From CAZBUK01 sp964495085 (GTDB lineage: Bacteria > Bacteroidota > Ignavibacteria > T3Sed10-11): a stretch of DNA of 22,141 bases. The notes below the pieces were generated by a model. It searched no databases and was not told where the DNA came from. It worked only from the letters and a program-made list of their open reading frames with translations. The stretch is from positions 1-22,141 of the forward strand of contig CAZBUK010000070.1 in the NCBI GenBank assembly GCA_964495085.1. Reading direction: 5' to 3'. Numbering within the stretch: the first letter of the stretch is position 1; each line of letters starts with the position of its first letter. The translations under genes were made by a program, and so were the position numbers. Positions 1 to 8,170 of the stretch are shown one piece after another.

Positions 1-412
1 TATTCGCCGGTTTTAAATCCCTGTGGACGATTCCTTTCTCGTGGGCTTTCTGTAAACCTGATGCAATTTGAATTGAGTAATTTACCACATCATTTAATGG
101 AAGAGGACCTTGGTCGATTTTTTCGCTTAGCGACATACCTTTGTAGTATGCCATGACAATAAAAATTTGACCGTCATCAGTCTCTTCGATAGAATGGATG
201 GTACAGATGTTGGGATGGTCGAGTGTGGATGCCGCTTTTGCTTCGTTTATAAAACGTTTATTTTCGATCTCATCCGCACCGACATGTTTCGGCAGAAACT
301 TCAACGCAACAGTGCGTTCGAGCTTGGTGTCGGTTGCTTTATAGACGACGCCCATTCCCCCTTCGCCTAATTTGTCGAGAATTTTATAATGTGAAATTGT
401 CCGACCTATCAT
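1..412 (-). CDS. Ser/Thr protein kinase, N-terminal part (runs off left edge)
   Basis: This is the start of a Hanks-type protein kinase whose remainder lies beyond the window. The ATG at 412-410 opens a frame with no stop to the edge, encoding 137 residues. Visible kinase features are the glycine loop beginning LGEG at residues 15-18, the VALKFLP strand with the ATP-binding lysine, the alpha-C segment FINEAKAAS, and the catalytic loop HRDLKPAN at the very edge. The start matches the other kinases here (MIGxxISHYKIL), and an AGGAAA ribosome site lies about 9 bases upstream. The kinase should phosphorylate Ser/Thr residues from the cytosolic side. The C-terminal sensor type (propeller or TPR) cannot be known from this window. 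A 420-base spacer separates it from the lipoprotein gene, so it probably has its own promoter. Confidence 0.93.
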   Translation of the reverse strand, partial: MIGRTISHYKILDKLGEGGMGVVYKATDTKLERTVALKFLPKHVGADEIENKRFINEAKAASTLDHPNICTIHSIEETDDGQIFIVMAYYKGMSLSEKIDQGPLPLNDVVNYSIQIASGLQKAHEKGIVHRDLKPAN

Positions 413-832
413 CGTGTTTACTTTCCTGCTTTATGGTATCCCGCTGCCGGGACGATCGATATCCAGAAATAAAGCGGTGTGAGAGAAGGTTTCCGCTTTA
501 TTAAATTCCGAGTTTATATACAATTTCTTGAAAACGGGGAACCTGTCTCAGAATATCGAACCGATAATCTACAGAGATAAAACAGGTCCAGAAACCTCGT
601 TCGAGAATCGTGTAATGGAGAATTGTCTTTCCTATCACCCGTTATATCTGTATAGTTATGAGAAAATAGACTTCCGACGGTGGAACGCAGAGAAAAATAA
701 CGATGCCAATACTCTGTTCTCCGGAACCGTAATAATCATCCGATGTGAACCGCTCTTGCCCGCATCGTAATACACCAGTTTACCAGGCCCGATATGTTTT
801 TCATCGACGTTTAACGCATCATCTAACACGGT
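413..832. other. Intergenic spacer, leader of the left-edge kinase
   Basis: I find no supported gene in these 420 bases. A plus-strand open frame at 528-770 shows no family resemblance or ribosome site and looks accidental. The segment next to the kinase start holds one perfect inverted repeat (listed separately). The frame of the lipoprotein gene stays open for 58 codons beyond its TAA (832-659, stop 656-658), but the peptide resembles nothing I know and the length is plausible by chance. No stem followed by a T-run was seen after the lipoprotein gene. Confidence 0.6.
468..502. promoter_or_regulatory. Perfect 10-bp inverted repeat in the kinase leader
   Basis: The arms AATAAAGCGG (468-477) and CCGCTTTATT (493-502) are exact reverse complements separated by 15 bases. 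They lie 56 to 90 bases upstream of the kinase ATG at 412. This could be an operator for a dimeric regulator or a leader hairpin. No T-run follows on the minus strand, so it is not a typical intrinsic terminator in that direction. Confidence 0.4.
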
Positions 833-1255
833 TTACCGGACTATGATCCTCGGAGGTGACTCCCCTCTTGCGAATTCGAAGTCTCTGACGATAAAGACAG
901 CATATGCATGAGGTCCCTTTCTCGCCTTCGGTCCGATGATCAACCGCTGGCTCCCTCCGTCCGGGATCAACATCCTCCTGACAGCCTCTCCTCGCTGACC
1001 GACAACCAGTGTCGTGTCCATGAATTGAAAGTGCGCGTCGGATCCAAGGGTTGTCCAGGTGATACTATCCCCTCTCCTTACCTTTATCAAAAATTTCGTA
1101 CTATCTTGCGCGTCGACCACCCGCCACCGATTCTGTATCTTTTTCACTGCAAGGTGATATGATTTAGATGGTTCCTTATCATGACAGGAACTTATCGTTG
1201 TGAGAAACAGCATAGGTATGAAGAATACAACGAAAACTGCCGGATACTGTTTCAT
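833..1255 (-). CDS. Small predicted lipoprotein, beta-rich, cupredoxin-like at most
   Basis: A 140-residue protein. I choose the ATG at 1255, because an AGAGGAGA ribosome site lies 5 bases upstream and the protein then begins with a signal sequence: M-K-Q, a hydrophobic run, and the lipobox I-S-S-C with Cys24 as the lipidated residue. A longer frame from 1309 would overlap the upstream kinase and put the signal in the interior. The mature part is rich in beta pattern, with V-R-R-G-D-S-I-T-W, S-D-A-H-F-Q-F and a terminal G-E-S-P-P-R-I-I-V segment. This resembles cupredoxin-fold proteins, but there is no Cys outside the lipobox, so a type 1 copper site is unlikely. It follows the kinase stop by 34 bases and is probably co-transcribed. 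Inference: an envelope protein functionally linked to that kinase. Confidence 0.75.
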   Translation of the reverse strand: MKQYPAVFVVFFIPMLFLTTISSCHDKEPSKSYHLAVKKIQNRWRVVDAQDSTKFLIKVRRGDSITWTTLGSDAHFQFMDTTLVVGQRGEAVRRMLIPDGGSQRLIIGPKARKGPHAYAVFIVRDFEFARGESPPRIIVR

Positions 1256-1289
1256 TGTTCTCTCCTCTGGAATGTGAATTGAACTGTGT

Positions 1290-3887
1290 TCATTGATTAG
1301 GCAGATCACTCAACATATTCTGAAATCGAGGATCCTCGATTAGATCCCGCAAGCCAGGATATGAGATAACATCCGTCTTGGAATATCCCATTTGCAATGC
1401 AGGCCTGATCCAGCGTAACGCCTCATCACGCTCACCCAATTGTTCATATATAGTCCCGGCATAGAACATAAACCAGGCATCGCCGGGCGCTATGCGGAGC
1501 GCCTCGTGAAGATATTTATTAGCCTGTTCACGATCTCCAATCATTGCATGGAAGCCGGCCAGACTTATTACAATGCTCGGGTCGTTCGGATTTTGTGTAT
1601 TCGCCTCACGTGCGAGCTCGATAGCGCGCTCATAGGCATTTTGAGACTTATGCCGTTCACCCGGCGACCAGTAATACGCGGTAGCAAGGTTCCCCCAAAC
1701 AACGTAATCTTTATCATCGAATTCCAGTGTCATTTCATACATACGCGCTGCCTCGTCATACCGCTCCTCTGCAAAGTACAAAGTCGCCAGGTTCGAAGCG
1801 GCGATGTAATCAGGTGCGATAGCGATGGCCTGCGTATAATACACCCTTGCAGAATCAAGTTCGTTGAGATAATGATATGCAGCCCCCAGGTTGCTGTAAC
1901 CCCTTGAATCGTACGGAATGAGTTCGGTCACCCGGTGAAACTGATCGACCGCTTCCCTGTAACGGTTCTGACGAAGATAAAAAATACCGAGGCTATTGTT
2001 TCCGGTAAAGTAATTCGGTTTCGACAGGATTAACCGCTGTAGAGCATGTTCTGCCTCGTCGTGCATTCCTAGCGCCTCGTATACCCTGGCCAGTTCATGG
2101 TATACGAATGGGTTAGTTGGATCGAACTCAACCGCTCGTTGAAGCGATTCTATGGCCTGATTATTCTCCCCGTTCGCGAAGTGAATCATACCAAGCATGA
2201 GATGTGCCGAAGCGATTGATTCATCAAGCGACAACGATCGCATACAATTGGCTGTTGCCTGATCGATGTAATGATGATCTTTTATCCACCCATACATCCT
2301 CCAATATGCCTCACAGAGACCCGCATACGCATATCCGAATTCGGGTTCTATTGCGATTGCACGTGTTAACCTTGCAATGGCTCGTGAGACGTTTTCCACT
2401 CTATCATATCGTTGCAGGTATCCGCGCGCCTGCAGATAGAGCTCGTTCGCAGTTGGATCTTCCGGCAGACTGTGTCGGAATTTCTCAAGAACCTCCGGTC
2501 GCAACGCTAATTCCAGCATTCGTGCGATCTGGTCAATTATATTATACTGCAAACCGGATATCTTATTTTTTTCGCTGACTGTTCTCCACGAGCGAAGCAA
2601 TTGGTGAGTATTGCTGTTCACTATTTGCAACGAAAGGTCGAGATTATCCCGGTTGTATTCGACTCTTCCGGCAAGCACGAGATCTGCTCCGAGATACCTG
2701 AGTGCATCTTCGATGCGCGTTACCGAATCCTGCCGGATATCCAGAGACGGAACTACCCAAAATGAACCTTGATTCATTTCCACCTGCATAAGCGCATCGG
2801 TAAGGATCTCCGTGAAACCGGCCCAAAATATCTGATCCCCGGCTTCTCCGCCTTCCTCGATAAACGTGAGGACGGCCAATCCCCTCCTTTCCGGAAGGGA
2901 CGCTCGTCCGAATCTGTCGGTCTGGAGTCTGTGGACATTAAATAAATACAGAATACTGAGAATACCTAACAGAAATAGTATCCCATAGATAACAGGCTTC
3001 TTATTGCTTCTTCTTCGGGTTGGTAATAATCGATCATGCGGTGCCGAAGGAGCGGATTGATAGTCCGAACCGCTTTTCGATTTTATCAGTTTGAATTTCC
3101 CTAAAATCTCCGAAGCGTTCCGGTATCTTCGCTCCGGTTCCTTCTGAAGGCAGGTATCGATTATATCTCTCAGCGGGGCTTGGATACTCTTACGAAGCGA
3201 TCCGACGGGTACGGGAGTCTCGTTTAGGATCCGGTATCCCACGACCTGCTCGTAATCTCCGGTAAACGGGTGTTTACCGGCTGTCATCTCGTAGAGTAAA
3301 ACTCCGAATGAAAACAGGTCCGTTCGTAAATCTACTTCTTCACCGCGCACCTGTTCCGGAGACATATAGCTCAGCGTACCGACGCTCAGTCCCGTAGGTG
3401 TAAATTGGTTTTCATTCAATACTTTGGCAATGCCGAAATCCAGAATCTTTACCGTTCCATCTTTTGTAATAATGATATTTCCCGGTTTAATGTCGCGATG
3501 GATAACTCCCGAGGTATGTGCTTTTTCCAGCCCGGAGAGAATTTGGACGGAGATGGTTATGACATCGTCGAACGGAAGCGGCCCATTACGTAGACGGTCT
3601 TTCAACGTCTCGCCTTCGTAATATGCCATACAGATGAAGGGTTTCCCGTCTTCCGTTTCATTCACATCATATACGATTGCGATATTCGGATGTTCCAGAT
3701 TGGAAATTGCCTGAGCCTCTCTGATGAACCGACCGAGTGTTTCATCGCTGTTCACTGCATCGGACCGGAGAAACTTCAATGCGACCGGACGTTTGAGATG
3801 TGTATCCTCGGCTTTATATACCACTCCCATACCCCCTTCGCCGAGTTTCTCGGTGATCTTATAATGGGAAATGGTTTTTCCGATCAT
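1290..3887 (-). CDS. Membrane Ser/Thr kinase with TolB-like and TPR domains
   Basis: An 865-residue kinase, apparently intact. The kinase domain spans residues 9-266: glycine loop G16-E-G-G-M-G21, Lys38, alpha-C Glu57, H130-R-D132 in HRDIKPGN, D150-F-G, and an activation loop ending in SPEQ. A basic linker is followed by one transmembrane helix at about 298-316. Next comes a TolB/FlgO-like domain starting RRGLAVLTF (about 340-460), and then tetratricopeptide repeats to the C-terminus (for example YAGLCEAYWRMYGW, YHELARVYEALGMHDEAEHALQ). The kinase head faces the cytosol and the TPR part is predicted to lie across the membrane, where it could bind a peptide or envelope protein. The ATG at 3887 has AAGG 9 bases upstream. 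A long spacer precedes it, so it likely heads its own transcript with the lipoprotein gene. Confidence 0.95.
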   Translation of the reverse strand: MIGKTISHYKITEKLGEGGMGVVYKAEDTHLKRPVALKFLRSDAVNSDETLGRFIREAQAISNLEHPNIAIVYDVNETEDGKPFICMAYYEGETLKDRLRNGPLPFDDVITISVQILSGLEKAHTSGVIHRDIKPGNIIITKDGTVKILDFGIAKVLNENQFTPTGLSVGTLSYMSPEQVRGEEVDLRTDLFSFGVLLYEMTAGKHPFTGDYEQVVGYRILNETPVPVGSLRKSIQAPLRDIIDTCLQKEPERRYRNASEILGKFKLIKSKSGSDYQSAPSAPHDRLLPTRRRSNKKPVIYGILFLLGILSILYLFNVHRLQTDRFGRASLPERRGLAVLTFIEEGGEAGDQIFWAGFTEILTDALMQVEMNQGSFWVVPSLDIRQDSVTRIEDALRYLGADLVLAGRVEYNRDNLDLSLQIVNSNTHQLLRSWRTVSEKNKISGLQYNIIDQIARMLELALRPEVLEKFRHSLPEDPTANELYLQARGYLQRYDRVENVSRAIARLTRAIAIEPEFGYAYAGLCEAYWRMYGWIKDHHYIDQATANCMRSLSLDESIASAHLMLGMIHFANGENNQAIESLQRAVEFDPTNPFVYHELARVYEALGMHDEAEHALQRLILSKPNYFTGNNSLGIFYLRQNRYREAVDQFHRVTELIPYDSRGYSNLGAAYHYLNELDSARVYYTQAIAIAPDYIAASNLATLYFAEERYDEAARMYEMTLEFDDKDYVVWGNLATAYYWSPGERHKSQNAYERAIELAREANTQNPNDPSIVISLAGFHAMIGDREQANKYLHEALRIAPGDAWFMFYAGTIYEQLGERDEALRWIRPALQMGYSKTDVISYPGLRDLIEDPRFQNMLSDLPNQ

Positions 3888-4368
3888 CAGCTAAACCTTA
3901 TATATTCTCGATCAATAGGCGCCGGATCTGTGAGCAACAGGGAATTGATGGAAACAAGACCGGATTTCAGCAACCGGACGAGAGAGATTTAGTATGCCGC
4001 TGATCATCGCAAGAATTCAATTATTACTATAATTGAATTCGACCCTCGTCAATACTAATAATTGCAGTAATGACGTAAAAGTAGCAGAAAATGGGGAGAG
4101 ACGATAAATTGGATGGTTGTTATATATTCCACTGCGATCATCAGTGAACCCTGCTTATAATTCCTTATATGTGCAACTCGTTCATGTAGATCCGGGTTTT
4201 TAAAAGACCTATTATAGTCTAACAGGAAGAGGTAATTCGTGGACCGTGATCGCTAGACGGTACAGTATACTGCAACTTTAAAGCATTTGCAATATCCCTT
4301 AACAGCGACAGACCCGACCGGCGGATTATCTAACGGCTGACGGAACCGGACGTGTAAATCCGGAATAA
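3888..4368. other. Intergenic spacer holding a large palindrome
   Basis: These 481 bases lie between two kinase genes read in the same direction, so they should contain the 3' end of one transcript and the promoter of the next. I see no coding sequence with support. The region is AT-rich in its left half and contains one striking palindrome (listed separately). A weak CCGGA/TCCGG hairpin lies just after the stop at 4369, but it lacks a T-run and I do not call it a terminator. No clear Bacteroidota -33/-7 promoter was recognised. Confidence 0.6.
4013..4040. promoter_or_regulatory. 12-bp-arm perfect palindrome, possible operator
   Basis: The left arm GAATTCAATTAT (4013-4024) and right arm ATAATTGAATTC (4029-4040) are exact reverse complements around the 4-base centre TACT. 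The element lies 126 to 153 bases upstream of the kinase start at 3887. Its size and AT-rich arms suit a dimeric DNA-binding protein. As RNA it would form a weak hairpin without a T-tract. Role inferred from position only. Confidence 0.55.
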
Positions 4369-6525
4369 TTATTTGCCGCGAATCAGCTCTGCATACTCCG
4401 GTTCACCCCGGATATTATCGAGATCCGTATCGCGTTTGAGCCATTCATAATTGGCATATCCCACTCCCATTGCCCGTTTCAGCGCGTTAATCGAGAGCTG
4501 CTTTTCTCCCATCTGCGAATAGAAACAGGCCGCATTGTAAAGCATGAGCGGATCGTCCGGGCTTAATTCCATCGCTTTTTTCGCTTCGGCTTTTGCATCG
4601 TCTATCCGGCCTACTTGTACAAGATCCGTCGCATAGTACATATGCCCCCTGGAATCGTCCGGATGCTGCGACAGATACCGCACGTACACCTCAAGGGCGG
4701 CCGATAGTGTCTGTTGGTAGAGCTCCTTTTCACCAAGTCGAGAATATACGATCTGCAGATCGCCGTAGACCGAGTAAAAATCGGGATTCAGTTCGATTAC
4801 TTTCCTGAACATCTCAACCGCTTTCCGGTCGTTATCCGTACCATGATAGATCCGGCCGAGAATCCAGTAGCCGAGAAAATTATTCGGATCGAGATCGATT
4901 GCTTTCAGACTGGCGGTAACGGCTTCGTCGAACGACCGCTTATTATAATAAGAGAGGCCGAGCGCCGCGTACGCTTCGGGCAGCGTTGAGTCGTACATTA
5001 ATGCCTTGAGGCCGGATTCGATGGCTTTATCCAGCCACATTTCATTTCTTTCCACATCCTGATAAAACGATGCGTACGCCTCACCAAGACCCGCATATGC
5101 GCCTGCATATCGCGGGTCCAGTTCGGTCGCCCGCTGAAAGAGTTGAATTGCGAAGTTCATGCTGTTCTTGGTTCTGCGGTAGAGGAAATTCCGCGCGCGC
5201 AAAACGCAATCGAACGACTCGGCGTTGAGCGTAGCGCGTTTCGTCAAAACGATCTTCTCCGAAGTGGTGAGCTTTACCATCAGCGCATCGACGATCTGTT
5301 TCGATACCTGTTCCTGAATATCGAAGATATCTTCAAGTTTGCCTTTATACGTCTCAGCCCAGAGCTGTTCGTCGATCTCTACGTCGATGAGCTGGGCGGT
5401 AATCCTCAGATTATCCTGGAACTTTCTGACGCTTCCCTCCATTATGTACCTCGCTCCAAGCTCCCTTCCGATGGTTTTAATATCTTTTTTTGTTCCCTTG
5501 TACTGCATCGTCGTGGTACGGGATATAACCCTCATTTCCTTCAACCGGGACAAATTTGCGATCAACTCCTCGGTCAAGCCTTCGCTGAAATAATCGTTTT
5601 CTTTGTCCGAACTGATATTGTCAAACGGGAGTACGGCAATCGCTTTTTTCTTAGCAATGCCGCCGGATTTACCCAATTCCTGACTCGCCGATTCCAGGTC
5701 CTTTAAAATTTCGGCGGTGTTCTGATATCTCTGTGAGGGGTCTTTCTCGAGCATCTTCAAGACGATCGAATCGATCCGCGGCGCGATCTTACGGTCAAGC
5801 GCACTCGGGGCAGGCGGGTCTTCGTTCGCAATGACATACAATAATGCCGCTTCGTGTTCCGACTTGAACGGGAGCTCGCCGGTAAGCATCTCATAGAAGA
5901 CCACGCCGAGCGACCAGATATCCGACCTCTGGTCTGCATGCAGCCCTTTCGCTTGTTCGGGCGACATGTAGGAGAGCGTTCCGAGAGTCGATCCGTCGCG
6001 AGTCAGCCGGTCGGCCCCCGGCAGGCGCGCGAGTCCGAAATCCATAATCTTTATTTTCCCCTCCTCCGCCGTAACCATGATATTTTCCGATTTAATATCA
6101 CGGTGAATGATTCCCTTCTCATGCGCCTTGGCCAGTCCCTTTGCGATTTCGATAGCGTAGAGGACTGCATCGTTTGCGGTCAGCGGATTGTTCCGGCGCC
6201 CCTCGACCAGCGCCCGAAGCGTTTTTCCTTCGATAAATTCCATGACGATGAAGTGGTGCCTGCTCCGGGAATCCGGGTCGTCGTATTCCTGTACGTCTAT
6301 GATCGAACAAATATTCGGATGATTCAGGGCCGCCGCGGTCCGGGCTTCCTGAATGAACCGGGTTCTCTCAATATCCGATGCAGAGAGATGCGGGGGAAGA
6401 AATTTTAGCGCTACCGCCCTGTCAAGCCGTGTGTCATGGGCTTTATAGACTATTCCCATCCCTCCTCTGCCGATTTCTTTCTGTACATGGTACTGCACAA
6501 TTTCTTTACCGATCAGGTCATCCAT
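4369..6525 (-). CDS. Soluble Ser/Thr kinase with TolB-like and TPR domains
   Basis: A 718-residue kinase with no transmembrane helix. The kinase domain covers about residues 12-275: glycine loop G19-R-G-G-M-G24, Lys41, Glu60, H141-R-D143 followed by IKSEN (Ser replaces the usual Pro), and D162-F-G. A TolB-like domain follows directly, beginning KKAIAVLPFDN at about 292 and including the features G-L-T-E-E-L and R-Y-I-M-E-G-S-V-R. TPR units fill about residue 450 to the end (for example YAGAYAGLGEAYASFY, LGYWILGRIYHG). In adenylate cyclases and kinases with this architecture, the TolB-like plus TPR part is a sensing or docking region, and here it must act in the cytosol. AAAGGA lies 7 bases before the ATG. 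The gene starts 55 bases after the receiver::phosphatase gene, suggesting one operon in which that phosphatase could oppose this kinase. Confidence 0.95.
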   Translation of the reverse strand: MDDLIGKEIVQYHVQKEIGRGGMGIVYKAHDTRLDRAVALKFLPPHLSASDIERTRFIQEARTAAALNHPNICSIIDVQEYDDPDSRSRHHFIVMEFIEGKTLRALVEGRRNNPLTANDAVLYAIEIAKGLAKAHEKGIIHRDIKSENIMVTAEEGKIKIMDFGLARLPGADRLTRDGSTLGTLSYMSPEQAKGLHADQRSDIWSLGVVFYEMLTGELPFKSEHEAALLYVIANEDPPAPSALDRKIAPRIDSIVLKMLEKDPSQRYQNTAEILKDLESASQELGKSGGIAKKKAIAVLPFDNISSDKENDYFSEGLTEELIANLSRLKEMRVISRTTTMQYKGTKKDIKTIGRELGARYIMEGSVRKFQDNLRITAQLIDVEIDEQLWAETYKGKLEDIFDIQEQVSKQIVDALMVKLTTSEKIVLTKRATLNAESFDCVLRARNFLYRRTKNSMNFAIQLFQRATELDPRYAGAYAGLGEAYASFYQDVERNEMWLDKAIESGLKALMYDSTLPEAYAALGLSYYNKRSFDEAVTASLKAIDLDPNNFLGYWILGRIYHGTDNDRKAVEMFRKVIELNPDFYSVYGDLQIVYSRLGEKELYQQTLSAALEVYVRYLSQHPDDSRGHMYYATDLVQVGRIDDAKAEAKKAMELSPDDPLMLYNAACFYSQMGEKQLSINALKRAMGVGYANYEWLKRDTDLDNIRGEPEYAELIRGK

Positions 6526-6580
6526 ACGTAATTCCTTTGATTTCCTCTATTTGTTTTCTGAAAATTCGATTCCGCTCGTC

Positions 6581-7759
6581 TCACATACCGTCTGATCCGA
6601 GATATTCAAGCGTTAAGACCGTAATATCGTCAGCCTGGTTTCCCTTCCCCTTGAATTTCAGGACATCGACGATCAAACTCCTTACCAGTTTATCGATTTT
6701 GTCGGTGGAGTGCTTGTCCAGGAACTCCTGTAATCTCAGTTCCTCATACATGTCCTTACTCTCATTTACCGCCTCGGTGACGCCGTCGGTGTATAAGACG
6801 ATTCGCTCACCGGGAGCGAACTGAATCTGCCTGGTTCCGAATTCAAAGGGTTCGATCTTTCCCAATAAAATGCCGGACGTGGTTTCGACCTGTCTGGCGG
6901 CCGATTGATTCCCGATCAGGTATGGCAGATTATGTCCGCCATTACAATAGGAAATGACGCCTGTTCGCGTGTCTAGTACTCCGTAAAATACGGTTACGAA
7001 GGTTGACAGATCGCTTTCGGGTATGAGCATCGAGTTGACCTTCGATAGGCATTCCGCGGGATCCAGCACCTGGGATGCAATGCCTTTAATCATCGTCCGT
7101 GCGACCGCCATATATATGGCGGCCGAAATACCTTTACCCGACACGTCCCCGATCACGAAACCGAGGTGATGGTCGTCGATAAGGAAATAGTCGTAGAAAT
7201 CGCCCCCGACATCCTTTGCCGGGTGCATCTCCGCATATATTGAGAACTCGGTCCGCCCCTGAAATGACTGAAAATTTCGCGGGAGAATTTTCTGCTGTAT
7301 GCGGGATGCGGTATTCAGATCGCTCTGAATGGCAAGAAATTTTTCCCGGTCGTCAAGCGCTTCCCGGATCGTGGTAATTTCCTTGATGCTCTTTTCGATG
7401 GTGAGCTGCAGATCGTTAAAATCGATCGGCTTCGTTACGAAATCGAATGCTCCGCGGTTCATTGCGGTACGGATATTCTCCATATCGCCGTATGCTGACA
7501 CGATGATGGTCTTCAGCGCCGGATTGTCTTTCTCCCGAATTTTCTGAAGCAGCGTGAGGCCGTCCATTTTAGGCATATTAATATCGGACAATATGAGCGT
7601 AATGTTGTCTGATCCGTTGAGATGATGCAGCGCCTCCTCCCCGTTCTCGGCAAAGACAAATTCATATACGTCGTTCTGGATTTGTTTTCTGAATTTCTGT
7701 AATATCAGCATCTGCAGATCCGGTTCGTCATCTACCACCATGATTCTTGGTAATGCCAT
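6581..7759 (-). CDS. Receiver::SpoIIE/RsbU-type PP2C phosphatase
   Basis: A 392-residue two-domain protein. Residues 1-120 form a receiver: acidic pair D10/D11, phospho-acceptor D59 in SDINMP, Ser89 and Lys111. A helical linker with the IQQKILP signature of this phosphatase family spans about 135-161. The C-terminal domain is a metal-dependent Ser/Thr phosphatase: GGDFYD 186-191, GDVSGKG 205-211, NGGHNLP, LYTDGVTEA and a closing QADDITVL. The receiver should switch phosphatase activity when a histidine kinase phosphorylates it. RsbU-type enzymes usually dephosphorylate STAS anti-anti-sigma factors. No STAS or RsbW gene is present here, so kinases or their targets are alternative substrates (inference). 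Its ATG overlaps the regulator stop by one base (TGATG), implying translational coupling. Confidence 0.96.
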   Translation of the reverse strand: MALPRIMVVDDEPDLQMLILQKFRKQIQNDVYEFVFAENGEEALHHLNGSDNITLILSDINMPKMDGLTLLQKIREKDNPALKTIIVSAYGDMENIRTAMNRGAFDFVTKPIDFNDLQLTIEKSIKEITTIREALDDREKFLAIQSDLNTASRIQQKILPRNFQSFQGRTEFSIYAEMHPAKDVGGDFYDYFLIDDHHLGFVIGDVSGKGISAAIYMAVARTMIKGIASQVLDPAECLSKVNSMLIPESDLSTFVTVFYGVLDTRTGVISYCNGGHNLPYLIGNQSAARQVETTSGILLGKIEPFEFGTRQIQFAPGERIVLYTDGVTEAVNESKDMYEELRLQEFLDKHSTDKIDKLVRSLIVDVLKFKGKGNQADDITVLTLEYLGSDGM

Positions 7760-8169
7760 CAGATTATATTCCTTGTCGATTGGTCATTGCTATGTCTATT
7801 CAAATGCCGGTGTACCTCTGATTTCAACGAATCGAAATCTATCGGCTTGGTAAAGAATTCCTTCGCGCCAGATTCGATCGCCTTCTTATAGTTATCGTTA
7901 TCGCCGTACGCCGAAATCATGCTGACGCAGATACCGGGATATTTCTCTTTTATGATATCAAGCAGTTCAAGACCGGTCATGCCCGGCATATTAATATCGG
8001 AAAATACATAAACGACGTCGGGCGGTTCGGAACTATCGAGTATGCTCACAGCTTCCGGTCCGGAGAAAGCGAACACCAATTCCAGATCGCCGTTCCGGAT
8101 TTCCTTTCTGAATTTCTGAAGGAAGAGCAATTCGATATCTTTTTCATCATCTACTACGAGAAACTTCAT
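7759..8169 (-). CDS. Single-domain response regulator (receiver only)
   Basis: A 136-residue stand-alone receiver. Key residues are D7/D8, phospho-acceptor D58 in FSDINMP, Ser in MISAYGD and Lys in FTKPIDF. There is no output domain. I start it at the ATG at 8169, because AAGGAGT lies 6 bases upstream and the protein then begins MKFLVVDDE. A longer frame to 8226 only adds non-homologous residues that overlap the preceding remnant. A receiver without output usually works as a phosphate shuttle or by protein-protein contact. Here it sits between a histidine-kinase tail (stop one base upstream, TGACATG) and a receiver::phosphatase (one-base overlap), so a relay from histidine kinase to phosphatase is plausible. 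With the local histidine kinase gone, its phosphodonor must be elsewhere, perhaps the kinase at 20103-22141. Confidence 0.95.
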   Translation of the reverse strand: MKFLVVDDEKDIELLFLQKFRKEIRNGDLELVFAFSGPEAVSILDSSEPPDVVYVFSDINMPGMTGLELLDIIKEKYPGICVSMISAYGDNDNYKKAIESGAKEFFTKPIDFDSLKSEVHRHLNRHSNDQSTRNII

Positions 8170-8170
8170 G

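Noticed and set aside
528..770. Plus-strand open frame of 80 codons in the left spacer
   Set aside because: No ribosome site, no recognisable domain, low-complexity composition, and opposite in direction to every real gene here.
659..832. In-frame open extension of 58 codons after the lipoprotein stop, suggesting readthrough or a missing C-terminus
   Set aside because: The protein already ends in a natural-looking terminal strand (PPRIIVR). The extension resembles nothing, and an open run of this length has a fair probability by chance.
833..1255. True copper-binding cupredoxin
   Set aside because: The beta pattern is suggestive, but the mature protein has no cysteine besides the lipobox, so the usual Cys-His-Met site cannot form.
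4320..4372. CCGGA/TCCGG hairpin after the kinase stop as a terminator
   Set aside because: The five-base arms with a long loop and no following T-run are too weak to call.
5143..5706. Long plus-strand frame of 187 codons opposite the TolB-like/TPR kinase
   Set aside because: It is the antisense of a well-supported kinase gene. Such shadows are common there, and the translation has no family features.
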